NCBI RefSeq assembly: GCF_000383875.1
Contig: NZ_KB912880.1
Location: 112,640 to 176,639, forward strand
Direction: 5' to 3'
Length of the DNA: 64,000 bases
From: Caldibacillus debilis DSM 16016
GTDB taxonomy: Bacteria > Bacillota > Bacilli > Bacillales > Caldibacillaceae
A program made the position numbers and the translations under genes. Shown one piece after another: positions 17,509-27,675 of this stretch; position 1 is the first letter of the stretch; each line of letters begins with the position of its first letter. The notes beneath the pieces were generated by a model. It was not told the DNA's origin. It saw only the letters and a list, made by a program, of their open reading frames with translations, and did no database searches.

Positions 17509-18927
17509 ATGCATCGGCTGATCATCAATGCCAATGGAAAGGAACGGCGTTTTGCCGTCCTCGAGGAAAACCGGATGACGGACTATTTTATGGACCGTGT
17601 TTCCCGGCAGTCGAAAATCGGAAACTTGTATTTGGGGATCGTGGACCGGGTGCTTCCCGGCATGGACGGCGCCTTCGTCCGGATCGGAAACAAAGAGAAG
17701 GGCTTCCTTTCCCGCGAAATGATCCCTTCCTACATCCGGGACGAGCGTGAAGACAAGAAGGAAAGGCCCTTGTCCTCCTATATTCGCCAGGGGGAAAAGC
17801 TCATCGTGCAGGTGAAGAAGGATGAGACGGGCTCCAAATATTGCCGTTTGACCGGCCTTTTGGAACTTTCCGGCCGCCTGCTCGTTTATCTGCCCGAGAG
17901 CGGCTATATCGCCGCGTCCAAAAAAATGGCCGAGGAGGAACGGAAGAAATGGAAGCGATGGTCCCAAACCCGGCTGAAGGAGGGGGAAGGGCTCATTATC
18001 CGCACCGCCGCCGAGGGGACGAAGGAGGAAGAAATGGATGCGGAACTGGAGGCGCTGCGGGACAAATACGAGGAATTGAAAAGGCGTTCCCGGCGGGTCA
18101 AAGCGCCGTCGCTCCTCATGGGGCAGGACGCCTTTTTGGAAAATATCATCCGCAAGGCGGAGAAGTGGGAGGTCGGCGAAATCATCGCCGATGACAGGGA
18201 ATTGATCCTGGCGCTGCAAAAGCGGCTGAAGGATATCCCCGTCCATTTTTACGGCGGAAAAGAAAATATTTTTTCCCATTTTCAGTTGGACGGGGAATTG
18301 GAGAAGCTCGGAAAAAAGGTCATCTGGCTGAAAAACGGGGCCAACATCGTGATCGAAGAAACGGAAAGCGCCACGATCATCGATGTCAATACGGCGAAAT
18401 TCACGAGCAAGGATCGCCACGGGGAAACAATTTTTGAAACGAACCGGCTGGCCGCCGGGGAAATTGCCAGACAAATCATGCTGCGGAACATCGGCGGCAT
18501 CATCCTGATCGATTTCATCAATATGGAAAGGGACGAGGAGCGCCGGCGGATCATTGACATTTTGCAGACCGGTTTGGCGCGGGACGATTCCCCGGCAAAA
18601 ATCTACGGGTTTACCGCCCTCGGGCTTTTGGAAATGGCCCGGAAAAGGACGACCCCTTCCTTGCGGGAGCAGACGGAGGAGAGCTGCCGCCTTTGTGGCG
18701 GAACCGGCCGGGTCCGGTCCGCGGAGACGGTTGCCCACCAGCTGGAAAGGGAATTGATGGAATATGCGGGATCGGGGATCGAGGAAGCGGCGGTCGAGGC
18801 GACGGAGGACGTGATCCGCTATTGTTTGGCTTCCATCCGCCTGAACGAATCCTTGCCGTTTTCCCTGAATTTCCATCCGGTTCCCGGAGACGCCCCATAT
18901 TACCGTCTGAAAAGGGTCGGTAAATAA
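17509..18927 (+). CDS. rng: ribonuclease E/G family endoribonuclease (RNase G)
   Basis: A 472-residue protein. It has an N-terminal S1 domain (SKIGNLYLGIVDRVLPGMDGAFVRIG) and a catalytic DNase I-like region with metal-binding aspartates in IIDVNTAKFTSKD and IILIDFINM. The zinc-link CRLCGGTG lies near the C-terminus. Length fits RNase G rather than full RNase E. It processes 5'-monophosphorylated RNA in known systems. ATG 17509 is chosen over TTG 17500 (MHRLIINA matches family starts). B. subtilis lacks this gene; its place between spoIVFB and rplU is seen in related genera. Confidence 0.92.
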   Translation: MHRLIINANGKERRFAVLEENRMTDYFMDRVSRQSKIGNLYLGIVDRVLPGMDGAFVRIGNKEKGFLSREMIPSYIRDEREDKKERPLSSYIRQGEKLIVQVKKDETGSKYCRLTGLLELSGRLLVYLPESGYIAASKKMAEEERKKWKRWSQTRLKEGEGLIIRTAAEGTKEEEMDAELEALRDKYEELKRRSRRVKAPSLLMGQDAFLENIIRKAEKWEVGEIIADDRELILALQKRLKDIPVHFYGGKENIFSHFQLDGELEKLGKKVIWLKNGANIVIEETESATIIDVNTAKFTSKDRHGETIFETNRLAAGEIARQIMLRNIGGIILIDFINMERDEERRRIIDILQTGLARDDSPAKIYGFTALGLLEMARKRTTPSLREQTEESCRLCGGTGRVRSAETVAHQLERELMEYAGSGIEEAAVEATEDVIRYCLASIRLNESLPFSLNFHPVPGDAPYYRLKRVGK

Positions 18928-19310
18928 GGCCCGTTCCGGCGCGGCGCAAGCGGGAAATGCAATCGGAAATCCTCCGCTCAAAGATCGTTGGCCGGCTTCG
19001 CCGTCAAAACACGGTTATAAACCGGAAGACGGTGCCGGTGAATCATTGTCAGGCACGAAAAGCGGCATAGCAGCGGTGGGTGCGCCCCCCTTTCCTGTCC
19101 GCCGTTTACCGCCGGCCCTCTCCCGTTTTTTCTTCCCTCCTTTCCCCGAAACCGTGCCATATGGCCGGAGGGACGACAAAACGGCCGTTATTCATAACTT
19201 TTTGCAGGGAAAATCCCCTTCATCAGGGACGAGGGTCCGTTGGGACATTCGTCCGATGGGGACCCGGGAAAATTTTTGCAGGCAAAAAAACCCTCTTCAT
19301 CCGCTTGCGG
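18928..19310. other. intergenic region between rng and the rplU promoter
   Basis: No supported gene or clear terminator is visible in these 380 nt; the sequence is GC-rich and low in start/ribosome-site pairs. Confidence 0.4.
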
Positions 19311-19339
19311 TTGACACAAACCTTTTCCTATGTTAAGAT
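19311..19339 (+). promoter_or_regulatory. SigA promoter of rplU operon
   Basis: TTGACA at 19311-19316 and TAAGAT at 19334-19339 with an exact 17-nt spacer, about 115 nt ahead of rplU. Confidence 0.85.
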
Positions 19340-19344
19340 GCAAA

Positions 19345-19440
19345 TGTTATGGACGGGAGCACCCGTGCTGCAACCGCGCATGGAAGGTTTTTAAGTTTTG
19401 CTTTCGGCAAAACACCTTCCGTGGCGAGTCTGAGTCTGAG
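19345..19440 (+). ncRNA. putative L21 ribosomal protein leader
   Basis: The ~100-nt untranslated segment between promoter and rplU has paired elements such as ACGGGAGCACCCGT and GAAGGTTTTTAAG...CTTTCGGCAAAACACCTTC. Position and size match the L21 leader of Firmicutes, through which L21 is thought to control rplU-prp-rpmA. A covariance-model search would settle it. Confidence 0.6.
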
Positions 19441-19453
19441 GGAGGTGCAAGAA

Positions 19454-19762
19454 ATGTACGCGATTATCGAAACCGGCGGCAAACAATACAAGGTGGAAGA
19501 AGGCCGTGAAATCGTCGTGGAAAAATTGGATGCCGGCGAAGGCGAAACGGTCACCTTCGACAAGGTCTTGCTCGTCAAGGGGGATTCCCTCAAAGTGGGC
19601 AATCCTTATGTGGAAGGTGCCAAAGTGACCGGCAAGGTGGAAAAACACGGCCGCGCCAAAAAAATCATCGTCTTCAAATACAAACCGAAGAAAAATTACC
19701 GCAAAAAACAAGGCCATCGCCAGCCCTTTACGAGAATCCGCATCGAAAAAATCGAGGCGTAA
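19454..19762 (+). CDS. rplU: 50S ribosomal protein L21
   Basis: A 102-residue L21, starting [17 protein letters not shown] and ending [14 protein letters not shown] with the conserved [15 protein letters not shown] rRNA-binding segment. ATG 19454 follows GGGAGGTG at normal spacing. First gene of the rplU-prp-rpmA operon. Confidence 0.98.
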   Translation: MYAIIETGGKQYKVEEGREIVVEKLDAGEGETVTFDKVLLVKGDSLKVGNPYVEGAKVTGKVEKHGRAKKIIVFKYKPKKNYRKKQGHRQPFTRIRIEKIEA

Positions 19763-19773
19763 GGCGGCACGCG

Positions 19774-20109
19774 ATGATTAAAGTAACGGTTCATCAATCG
19801 GAGAGGGGCGAGATCGCCGCCTTTACCGTGGAAGGGCACGCCAATTTTGCCCGATACGGTTCCGATCTCGTCTGTGCGGGCGTCTCCGCCGTCGTCTTCG
19901 GCGCATTGAACGGGATTGTCGAATTGACCGGCGTGGTGCCGAAGGTGGAAGAGGGCGGAGAAGGGGGATATCTCTATTGCGAAATCCCCGGGGATGTTCC
20001 GGAAGAAAAACGGCCCGAAGTGGACCTTTTGCTGAAAGCGATGGTCGTCTCATTGCGAACGATCGAAAAGGATTACGGGAAATATATCCGGATTACCTTC
20101 CAACGTTAG
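19774..20109 (+). CDS. prp: ribosomal-processing cysteine protease Prp
   Basis: A 111-residue cysteine protease that removes the N-terminal extension of L27 in Firmicutes. The catalytic pair is visible: His22 in EGHANFARYGSD and Cys34 in DLVCAGVSA. It lies between rplU and rpmA as in B. subtilis (ysxB), and the L27 encoded 12 nt downstream carries the cleavable extension, so enzyme and substrate are neighbours. Confidence 0.96.
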   Translation: MIKVTVHQSERGEIAAFTVEGHANFARYGSDLVCAGVSAVVFGALNGIVELTGVVPKVEEGGEGGYLYCEIPGDVPEEKRPEVDLLLKAMVVSLRTIEKDYGKYIRITFQR

Positions 20110-20121
20110 GAGGTGGCAGTC

Positions 20122-20412
20122 ATGTTTCGATTGGATCTTCAATTCTTCGCGTCCAAAAAAGGTGTCGGCTCCACGAAAAACGGCCGCGACTCCATTTCCA
20201 AACGCCTCGGCGCGAAACGGGCGGACGGACAATTCGTAACGAGCGGTTCCATCCTGTACCGCCAACGGGGAACGAAAATCCATCCGGGCTTGAACGTCGG
20301 ACGCGGCGGCGACGATACCTTGTATGCGAAAGTGGACGGCATCGTCCGTTTTGAACGGATGGGACGCAACCGGAAAAAAGTGAGCGTATATCCGGTGGCA
20401 AAAGAAGCGTAA
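20122..20412 (+). CDS. rpmA: 50S ribosomal protein L27 with Prp-cleaved extension
   Basis: A 96-residue L27. The N-terminus [14 protein letters not shown] includes the nine-residue extension ending FFA, which Prp cuts before SKKG so that the mature tail can reach the peptidyl transferase centre. ATG 20122 lies 7 nt after AGGAGGTGG; GTG 20113 is inside the ribosome site region and is rejected. Confidence 0.98.
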   Translation: MFRLDLQFFASKKGVGSTKNGRDSISKRLGAKRADGQFVTSGSILYRQRGTKIHPGLNVGRGGDDTLYAKVDGIVRFERMGRNRKKVSVYPVAKEA

Positions 20413-20436
20413 CGGATCAAGCGCCGAACTTTCCAG

Positions 20437-20470
20437 GAAAAACTCTGACCTTCCCAGGTTGGAGTTTTTT
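20437..20470 (+). terminator. terminator after rpmA
   Basis: AAAACTCTGACCT pairs with AGGTTGGAGTTTT around a short CCC loop, followed by TTTTTTCTTTT. Confidence 0.88.
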
Positions 20471-20500
20471 CTTTTCCGGGATTCCCCCGTATCCCGCTGG

Positions 20501-20560
20501 CGGTTCATCCTTCAAAAATCCCGGGAAGGGGCCGCCAAACCGTTCATCCTGCAAATCCCC
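20501..20560. repeat. short imperfect direct repeat
   Basis: GTTCATCCTTCAAAAATCCC (20503) and GTTCATCCTGCAAATCCCC (20542) are near-identical and 39 nt apart in the rpmA-spo0B spacer. Function unknown; possibly chance or a degraded element. Confidence 0.35.
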
Positions 20561-20589
20561 GCCAAAGGGGGCGGCTTGCCCCTCCATGG

Positions 20590-20617
20590 TTACCTGCGGC
20601 ATACTTTGTGGTATACT
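20590..20617 (+). promoter_or_regulatory. candidate promoter for spo0B-obg
   Basis: TATACT at 20612-20617 with TTACCT 16 nt upstream; it lies after the rpmA terminator, so spo0B-obg needs its own promoter. Confidence 0.45.
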
Positions 20618-20659
20618 TTTTGATAACCGATGAAAGGGAAACGGGGGAAGAAATTTTTC

Positions 20660-22500
<1,841 letters not shown>

Positions 22501-22507
22501 CCCGATC

Positions 22508-22538
22508 GCGCAACGGGATGGGCCTGTTGCGCTTTTTT
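22508..22538 (+). terminator. terminator after obg
   Basis: GCGCAAC (22508-22514) pairs with GTTGCGC (22526-22532), followed directly by six T. Confidence 0.9.
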
Positions 22539-22757
22539 CATCCGAACGGGCTGCGGCCGAACGAGGCGATGGGCCTGGCGAAGGCAGCCGGATTCGGCAA
22601 GCCGGTGAGGGCGGGGAATCGGGAATCGCAATAAGCGGTCCGCCTGCCCTTTAAGGGAGAGGGGTTCCCCTTTCAAGGCCCCCTGGAGCTTCCCTCATAA
22701 TTTTTTTCCTTCCGTCATAAGTTTTTATGAGAATGGTTAGCAATTCACCCATATTTT

Positions 22758-22765
22758 CATAAAAT
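22758..22765 (+). promoter_or_regulatory. SigE-like -10 element ahead of safA
   Basis: CATAAAAT lies about 30 nt upstream of the safA start in an AT-rich patch and resembles the SigE -10 consensus; no good -35 is seen. safA is a mother-cell SigE gene in B. subtilis. Confidence 0.3.
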
Positions 22766-22796
22766 ATAGGGACATTTACATCAGGAGGGAAGCCCA

Positions 22797-24128
22797 TTGA
22801 GAATCCACATCGTCCAGAAAGGGGATACCCTTTGGAAAATCGCCCAAAAATATAATGTTGATTTTGAACAATTGAAACAGCTGAATTCCCATTTGGCCAA
22901 TCCGGATTATATTTTGCCGGGGATGAAGATCAAAATCCCGGCAAAAAAGGAAACCCATATGCAGAAAAAAGAATATCCGGAAGCGGTGCACCCGTTTAAA
23001 GAACATATTCAGCCGGCCCATCCGGTGCAGAAGGAACAGCCGATAAAGGAAGCGCCGAAGAAGGAAATCCCGAAAAAGGAAGCGCCCAAACCGGCTCCGA
23101 AACCTTATTATTTCCCCAAACCCCCTTTGACCATTTCGCCGGAAATCGACGTCAATCAATATTATTTGTTCAACATGGCGAATCTGGCCAACCTGAAATT
23201 TGAACAGCCGGCGCCCCACGTTCCCCATGTCCCGCCGATGCCGCCCGTTCCTCCAAAGGTGGAGCACAAGGTCAAGGAAAAGCCGGTGGAAAAAGAAAAG
23301 AAAAAGGAAGAACCGAAAATGGAGGAGCAGCCGGTATATGTTCCCGCGCCGGTGCCGACCCATTGGTGCGTGCCGGTTACTCCGATATTGCCCGGTTCGG
23401 GATTCCCGTGTTTTCCGCAAGGGGGATGGCCCACGGCCGGCTTCGCCTTCCCGGGCGCGTGGCATCCGGCAGGTTACGGCGGCCATCCGATGATGCCCCA
23501 TCATTGGCCGGGTGGCGAAGGCCAGGAGCAGGAAATGCAAGTTTCTCCCGGATTGCCTACGGAAGAATACACCGACCAGACGTTTCCGTTCCTGCCGCAC
23601 ATGGAATCCTTGGACGCTTTCCACGGCGGCGGTCCCGGCATGACCGAGGGGAAAGTGCAGGCGGCCGAGAAAGGAATGCCGCAGCCTTTTGCACCCGCTG
23701 CACTGCCGCATATGGTGCAACCCGGCTATTATCCGGGCTTTCCGGCTTCGTTCCCGGGGGCATCCGATTGCGGCTGCGGCGGATCCGGTGGAACGGCCGG
23801 CGTCCAAGCCCCCTACGGCGGAACCTTCGGGCAGCCACCCTTTTTTGCCGGCCCCTATGGCCAACCGATGACCCAAGGGAGCGTTTCGCCAAGCGACGGC
23901 TCCCAATGGCAGCAAACGGGAGCCATGCCCTATCCGGCGGGATGGGGCGGACCGCAAGCGGGAGGAATCTCCGGCCCGCCTCCGTTCATGCCGGCGGGCG
24001 CGCCCTACGGAGCGGATCCCTTCGGCGGATATTACGGCCCCGAAGCTATCGATCCGGACGATTATATGGCAAAACCGTGGCATCCCGCCCATTATCCGCC
24101 GCGGGAGGATGAAGGGGAAGAAAACTGA
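22797..24128 (+). CDS. safA: spore coat morphogenetic protein SafA-like (LysM)
   Basis: A 443-residue protein. The N-terminal LysM domain (MRIHIVQKGDTLWKIAQKYNVDFEQLKQLN ... GMKIKIP region, residues 1-49) would bind spore cortex peptidoglycan. A long Lys/Pro/Glu linker follows, then a Pro/Gly/Met/His-rich low-complexity tail (e.g. HVPHVPPMPPVPPK). In B. subtilis SafA directs inner-coat assembly. TTG 22797 is used: AGGAGGGA is 6 nt upstream and SafA proteins begin MKIHIVQKGD. Flanking obg and yebC fit a contracted version of the B. subtilis region. The tail is hard to align, so extent of functional equivalence is uncertain. Confidence 0.85.
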   Translation: MRIHIVQKGDTLWKIAQKYNVDFEQLKQLNSHLANPDYILPGMKIKIPAKKETHMQKKEYPEAVHPFKEHIQPAHPVQKEQPIKEAPKKEIPKKEAPKPAPKPYYFPKPPLTISPEIDVNQYYLFNMANLANLKFEQPAPHVPHVPPMPPVPPKVEHKVKEKPVEKEKKKEEPKMEEQPVYVPAPVPTHWCVPVTPILPGSGFPCFPQGGWPTAGFAFPGAWHPAGYGGHPMMPHHWPGGEGQEQEMQVSPGLPTEEYTDQTFPFLPHMESLDAFHGGGPGMTEGKVQAAEKGMPQPFAPAALPHMVQPGYYPGFPASFPGASDCGCGGSGGTAGVQAPYGGTFGQPPFFAGPYGQPMTQGSVSPSDGSQWQQTGAMPYPAGWGGPQAGGISGPPPFMPAGAPYGADPFGGYYGPEAIDPDDYMAKPWHPAHYPPREDEGEEN

Positions 24129-24130
24129 AG

Positions 24131-24158
24131 GAGACGGTCGATCTGATCGTCTCTTTTT
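24131..24158 (+). terminator. terminator after safA
   Basis: GAGACG (24131-24136) pairs with CGTCTC (24148-24153), with additional internal GAT/ATC pairing, followed by TTTTT. Confidence 0.8.
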
Positions 24159-24506
24159 CCTGTTTTTTGGAGGACCTCTGCCCCAAAAGATGGAAATTTT
24201 CCGGCTGGGACAAGCGGAACGGAAGGATTTTACAGGTTTCCGTGCGTGAGGGCGGCGTCCATCCGTGATGAAATTTCTCTGGCGATTCAGGAAGCCTTGC
24301 CCCGCCCGGGCCCTTCCTTTAAAGTTTCGAAAAAACGGAAAAGGCCGGCCGCCGAACCGTCCTTTTCTGCGGCCAACCGCCCCTTTCCCTTTCCCATCCT
24401 GTTTATTTTCCGGCCGCACATTCCGTGTTATAATTATAAGGCTGAAAAGGCAACCGCTCTTATTTCCTTCCTTTCTTGAAAATCTTGCTTGAGAGGAGAT
24501 TTCAAT
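24159..24506. other. safA-yebC intergenic region with extended -10 promoter
   Basis: No gene is supported. An extended -10, TGTTATAAT (24426-24434), lies about 70 nt before yebC; the -35 region (around TTATTT) is poor, as is common with extended -10 promoters. Confidence 0.55.
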
Positions 24507-25232
24507 ATGGCAGGACATTCCAAATGGAAAAATATTCAGAGGAGAAAAAACGCCCAGGATGCCAAAAAGGGAAAACAATTCATGAAATTGGCGAAGGAGA
24601 TTTACGTGGCGGCAAAGGCCGGCGGAGGGGATCCCGCGGCCAACCCGGCCCTTCGGCTCGTCCTTGAAAAAGCGAAAAACGCCAACATGCCCAATGAAAA
24701 TATTCAGCGGGCGATCAACAAGGCGACGGGAAACCAATCCGCCGACCATTATGAAGAAATCGTCTACGAAGGATATGGCCCCGGCGGCGTCGCCGTTATG
24801 GTCACCAGCCTGACGGATAATAAAAACCGTACCGCCGCCTCCGTCCGTCACGCCTTTGCGAAAAACGGCGGGAATTTGGGCGAAGACGGCTGCGTGTCCT
24901 ACCTGTTCGATAAGAAGGGGTATTTGGTCATCGACCGGAGCCAACACCCGGTCGATGAGGATACGATGCTTCTGGAGGCCATCGAAGCCGGGGCGGAAGA
25001 AATGGAAACGGAAGAAGAAGTGTTCGAAATCTATACCGAACCGGATCAATTCATGGCCGTAAAAGAGGCGTTGGAACAAAAGGGCTATTCTTTCGTCAAC
25101 GCCGAGATTACCATGGTTCCGCAGACCTATGTCTCTTTGGACGGGGAACAGGCGGAAAAGATGGAAAGGCTTTTGGATATGCTGGAAGATAACGATGATG
25201 TGCAAAACGTCTACCATAACTGGGAAGAATAA
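24507..25232 (+). CDS. yebC: YebC/PmpR family DNA-binding regulatory protein
   Basis: A 241-residue YebC/TACO1 family protein, starting [22 protein letters not shown] with the conserved N-terminal helix and [21 protein letters not shown] core. Family members act as transcription regulators or, for some, help translation of proline-rich stretches. It corresponds to B. subtilis yrbC next to safA. ATG 24507 is chosen over an upstream in-frame start because GAGAGGAG precedes it. Confidence 0.93.
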   Translation: MAGHSKWKNIQRRKNAQDAKKGKQFMKLAKEIYVAAKAGGGDPAANPALRLVLEKAKNANMPNENIQRAINKATGNQSADHYEEIVYEGYGPGGVAVMVTSLTDNKNRTAASVRHAFAKNGGNLGEDGCVSYLFDKKGYLVIDRSQHPVDEDTMLLEAIEAGAEEMETEEEVFEIYTEPDQFMAVKEALEQKGYSFVNAEITMVPQTYVSLDGEQAEKMERLLDMLEDNDDVQNVYHNWEE

Positions 25233-25334
25233 GGGGAAAGGGCGGGTGTTCGCCGTCCCGCGCTTTCGCGGCAGGGACCCCGCTCCGTTTCTCTTTCTTC
25301 CGCACGAGGTTTTCCGGACGGTTCGGGCACCCTT

Positions 25335-25889
25335 TCATTCGGGTCGTGGGGCTTGTAAAGTGAGATACAGGAAGCTGAAGCGGCTGGCATGTTCCATTTC
25401 ATCGGTCATGGCGAGAAAAAAGGTGTCTTTGATGAGGGCGTCCGTCGTGGAAAGCTGCACGTCCCGGTAGGCTTCTGCCGCCTCCAGCTCGTCTTTGTAG
25501 GCCTTCAGCAGCCCCTCTTGGTAGGACGCATACCGGACCGGCTCGAATTGATATTGGGGTTCTTGCCCCGTGAAGTGGATATAGAGGCGGGTAAAGGCCT
25601 GCAAATGTTTTTGCTCGTCTTCGTAGGCGTGGCGGATGAATTCCTTGTGCAGGCCGTCGGGCGCATCCTTCAGCAATTTCGAATAAAAGTCTATGGCCGT
25701 TGCTTCACCGATGATCGCCTGATACAGCACCCAAATGAAATTGGCCAGCGACTGCTTTCCTTCAATGGGAAGGAAGGGGATGTTGCTCGTGTCGTTCCTG
25801 ACCGCGGGAGGGAAGGTACCTCCCGGGACAAAGTTCACCCCCGGATAATGGTCGAATCCGGGATAAAGAAACATTGGATGGGGATACAT
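25335..25889 (-). CDS. ferritin-like diiron-fold protein
   Basis: A 184-residue protein on the opposite strand to its neighbours. The N-terminal ~35 residues are Pro/Tyr/Phe/His-rich (MYPHPMFLYPGFDHYPG). A four-helix ferritin-like bundle follows with likely metal ligands: Glu in AIIGEATAIDFY, EDEQKH, Glu in KDELEAAEAYRD, and DEMEHASRF. The ATG at 25889 is preferred to the one at 25895 because AGGAGG then has a 7-nt spacing instead of 1. Peroxide or metal handling, perhaps in the spore coat (safA is two genes away), is inference; I do not recognise a named orthologue. Confidence 0.75.
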   Translation of the reverse strand: MYPHPMFLYPGFDHYPGVNFVPGGTFPPAVRNDTSNIPFLPIEGKQSLANFIWVLYQAIIGEATAIDFYSKLLKDAPDGLHKEFIRHAYEDEQKHLQAFTRLYIHFTGQEPQYQFEPVRYASYQEGLLKAYKDELEAAEAYRDVQLSTTDALIKDTFFLAMTDEMEHASRFSFLYLTLQAPRPE

Positions 25890-26052
25890 GGGCATTCCTC
25901 CTCATATCTGTTCCTTTTATCAAGCTATGCCGGAGATCCCGGTCGGTGAACCGGAAATGCCTTTCCCCGCCCGAAGGGTCCCCGTTTAATTCCCCCTTTT
26001 TTGGCCAAAATAGGAAGGAAGGGAAAAGATTCTGTCAAACGGGGGCAGCAGC

Positions 26053-26544
26053 ATGAAAAGGAAAAAGCGTATCGGAGCGTTGACAGGCATCCTTCTCATT
26101 TTTTCCTGCTTTTCCGTGCTTTTCTGCGGGGAGGAATCGGCCGTTGCGGCAAAAAAGGAAGGGTTCCCGGCGGAAAAAAGCGGCGTCCGCCCGGCGGAAG
26201 TTCCTGCCGCCAAGATGCGAATCATCTTGCGATGCGATTATGCCGACGGGGACAGAAGCGAAACGGTCGTTGAAGAAAAGGGGCCGTTTCACCGGTGGCT
26301 GGGGGATTACCGCGGCTGGGACTTGTCCGATATGGGAACGGATCACATGATTTTGACGAAAAAGATGGGCGGGCATTCCCCTTTGCATTTTTCCTTCCCC
26401 GGAAAAGGACGGGATCTTTTTCAAGGCCTGTCCGAACTGTTTAATCATCCTCCCTTCCTTCAATTCGATCCGGAATGGCTCGAGGCGAAAGAGGGCCGGG
26501 AAGATCCGGCCGGTTCCGGAAAAACGGCCGTCCGGCAAGGTTGA
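26053..26544 (+). CDS. bofC: BofC-like regulator of the SigK checkpoint (divergent, short C-end)
   Basis: A 163-residue secreted protein with a basic N-terminus and a hydrophobic signal segment (IGALTGILLIFSCFSVLFC) ending near Ala. The mature part matches BofC landmarks: FHRWLGDYRGWDLSD...HMILTKKMGGHSPL, then FLQFDPEWLEAKE. In B. subtilis BofC inhibits the forespore protease SpoIVB; SpoIVB's target SpoIVFA is also encoded in this window. The place just upstream of ruvA is the B. subtilis one. The C-terminal ~25 residues expected after the FDPEWLE segment are replaced by a short polar tail, so the protein may be trimmed or decaying. Confidence 0.72.
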   Translation: MKRKKRIGALTGILLIFSCFSVLFCGEESAVAAKKEGFPAEKSGVRPAEVPAAKMRIILRCDYADGDRSETVVEEKGPFHRWLGDYRGWDLSDMGTDHMILTKKMGGHSPLHFSFPGKGRDLFQGLSELFNHPPFLQFDPEWLEAKEGREDPAGSGKTAVRQG

Positions 26545-27052
26545 AGAAAGAGAATTTTTTCCGGGAAGGAAGGAACTTTTCCTGAAGCATCCTCCGCGGA
26601 CCGGGGACCCCCGCGGGGTTTCCGGAAGCGGGAGAACCTTCCCTTGGGACATCATCTCCCAAGGCGGGACCATGGCTGCAGCGGACAAGGCGAAGTCCGC
26701 CTTCCCTTGAGACATCATCCGTTGAGGGCGGCCTCTTTCCCCCGCGGAACTTTTCCGAATCTTCCCGATCATGACCTTTTTTCAAGCGCGCACGGATGAA
26801 ACGGCCGTGCCTTTTCTTTTCCTGAGGATGGGGCGGAAGCGCCGGGAGGCTTTTTCCTCTTGGCCGCATCGGGAAGCTCAAAGCCGCTTCGGCGCGGCAG
26901 GGGATCTCCGGGGTGGGCGGCTTTTTCCGGAGTGGCGGAATCCACCGGTTTTCCTTAGCCGCCATGCCCACGCGGCCCAATCTTTCGATTCCCGGTCAGG
27001 CGGAATGGATACAGAAAACCGGAAATATGATAAAATGGTTTCGAACAACCGG
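26545..27052. other. intergenic gap with two related stem-loops
   Basis: About 510 nt without a supported gene upstream of ruvA. It contains a repeated CCTTCCCTTGRGACATCATC motif (26637 and 26700), each copy able to form a hairpin. Confidence 0.5.
26637..26728. repeat. tandem hairpin repeat
   Basis: Copy 1: CCTTGGGA (26642-26649) pairs perfectly with TCCCAAGG (26657-26664) around CATCATC. Copy 2: CCCTTGA (26704) pairs with TTGAGGG (26722) using G-T pairs, with the same loop. The 20-nt 5' arms plus loop differ at one base. Confidence 0.6.
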
Positions 27053-27067
27053 TAGGGAGAGAGAAAA

Positions 27068-27661
27068 TTGTTTGAATATATCATCGGTACGGTTGAATAC
27101 GTGGGGCCGCAATACATCGTCGTCGAAAACAACGGCATCGGCTACCAGATTTACACCCCGAACCCGTACGCCTTCCGGAAAGGAAGCGAACGGGAAAAGG
27201 TCTATACATATTTGTATGTCCGGGAAGATGCGAACATATTGTACGGCTTCAAAACGCGGGAAGCGAAAATGCTCTTTGAAAAATTGCTCACCGTATCGGG
27301 CATCGGGCCGAAAGGCGCGCTCGCCGTTTTGGCGTCCGCCGATCCCGGGCAAATCATCCGGTCGATCGAGGGAGAGGACGAGGAGTTTCTGATGAAATTT
27401 CCCGGCATCGGGAAAAAAACGGCCAGGCAGATGATTTTGGACTTAAAAGGAAAATTCAAGGAATTTCAAACGGAACCCGAAGGCCTCTCCGTGGAGGCCG
27501 GGGAAAACGGGGAGCGCCGCGAGCTGAAGGAGGCCATCCTTGCCCTGGAGGCCCTCGGTTTTACGCAGCGGGAAATCGGCGCCGTCCTGCCCGAATTGAA
27601 AAAAGCGGATTTGTCGGCGGAGCAATATATTAAGCTTGCTTTGCAAAAATTAGCCAAGTAG
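27068..27661 (+). CDS. ruvA: Holliday junction branch migration protein RuvA
   Basis: A 197-residue DNA-binding subunit that clamps four-way junctions for RuvB. The N-terminal OB-fold reads [30 protein letters not shown] (quoted in parts; residues 3-32). Tandem helix-hairpin-helix motifs include [13 protein letters not shown] and [16 protein letters not shown]. The C-terminal RuvB-contact domain is present. TTG 27068 is chosen: GGGAGAG lies 6-7 nt upstream and homologues start at this residue. Confidence 0.96.
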   Translation: MFEYIIGTVEYVGPQYIVVENNGIGYQIYTPNPYAFRKGSEREKVYTYLYVREDANILYGFKTREAKMLFEKLLTVSGIGPKGALAVLASADPGQIIRSIEGEDEEFLMKFPGIGKKTARQMILDLKGKFKEFQTEPEGLSVEAGENGERRELKEAILALEALGFTQREIGAVLPELKKADLSAEQYIKLALQKLAK

Positions 27662-27675
27662 AGGGGGTCGGGACG

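Noticed and set aside
17227..18981. 584-codon minus-strand frame opposite RNase G
   Set aside because: Antisense to rng, which has all family motifs; no recognisable domains in the reverse frame.
22776..25217. 813-codon minus-strand frame across safA and yebC
   Set aside because: Antisense shadow of two clearly coding genes; Arg/His/Phe-rich nonsense.
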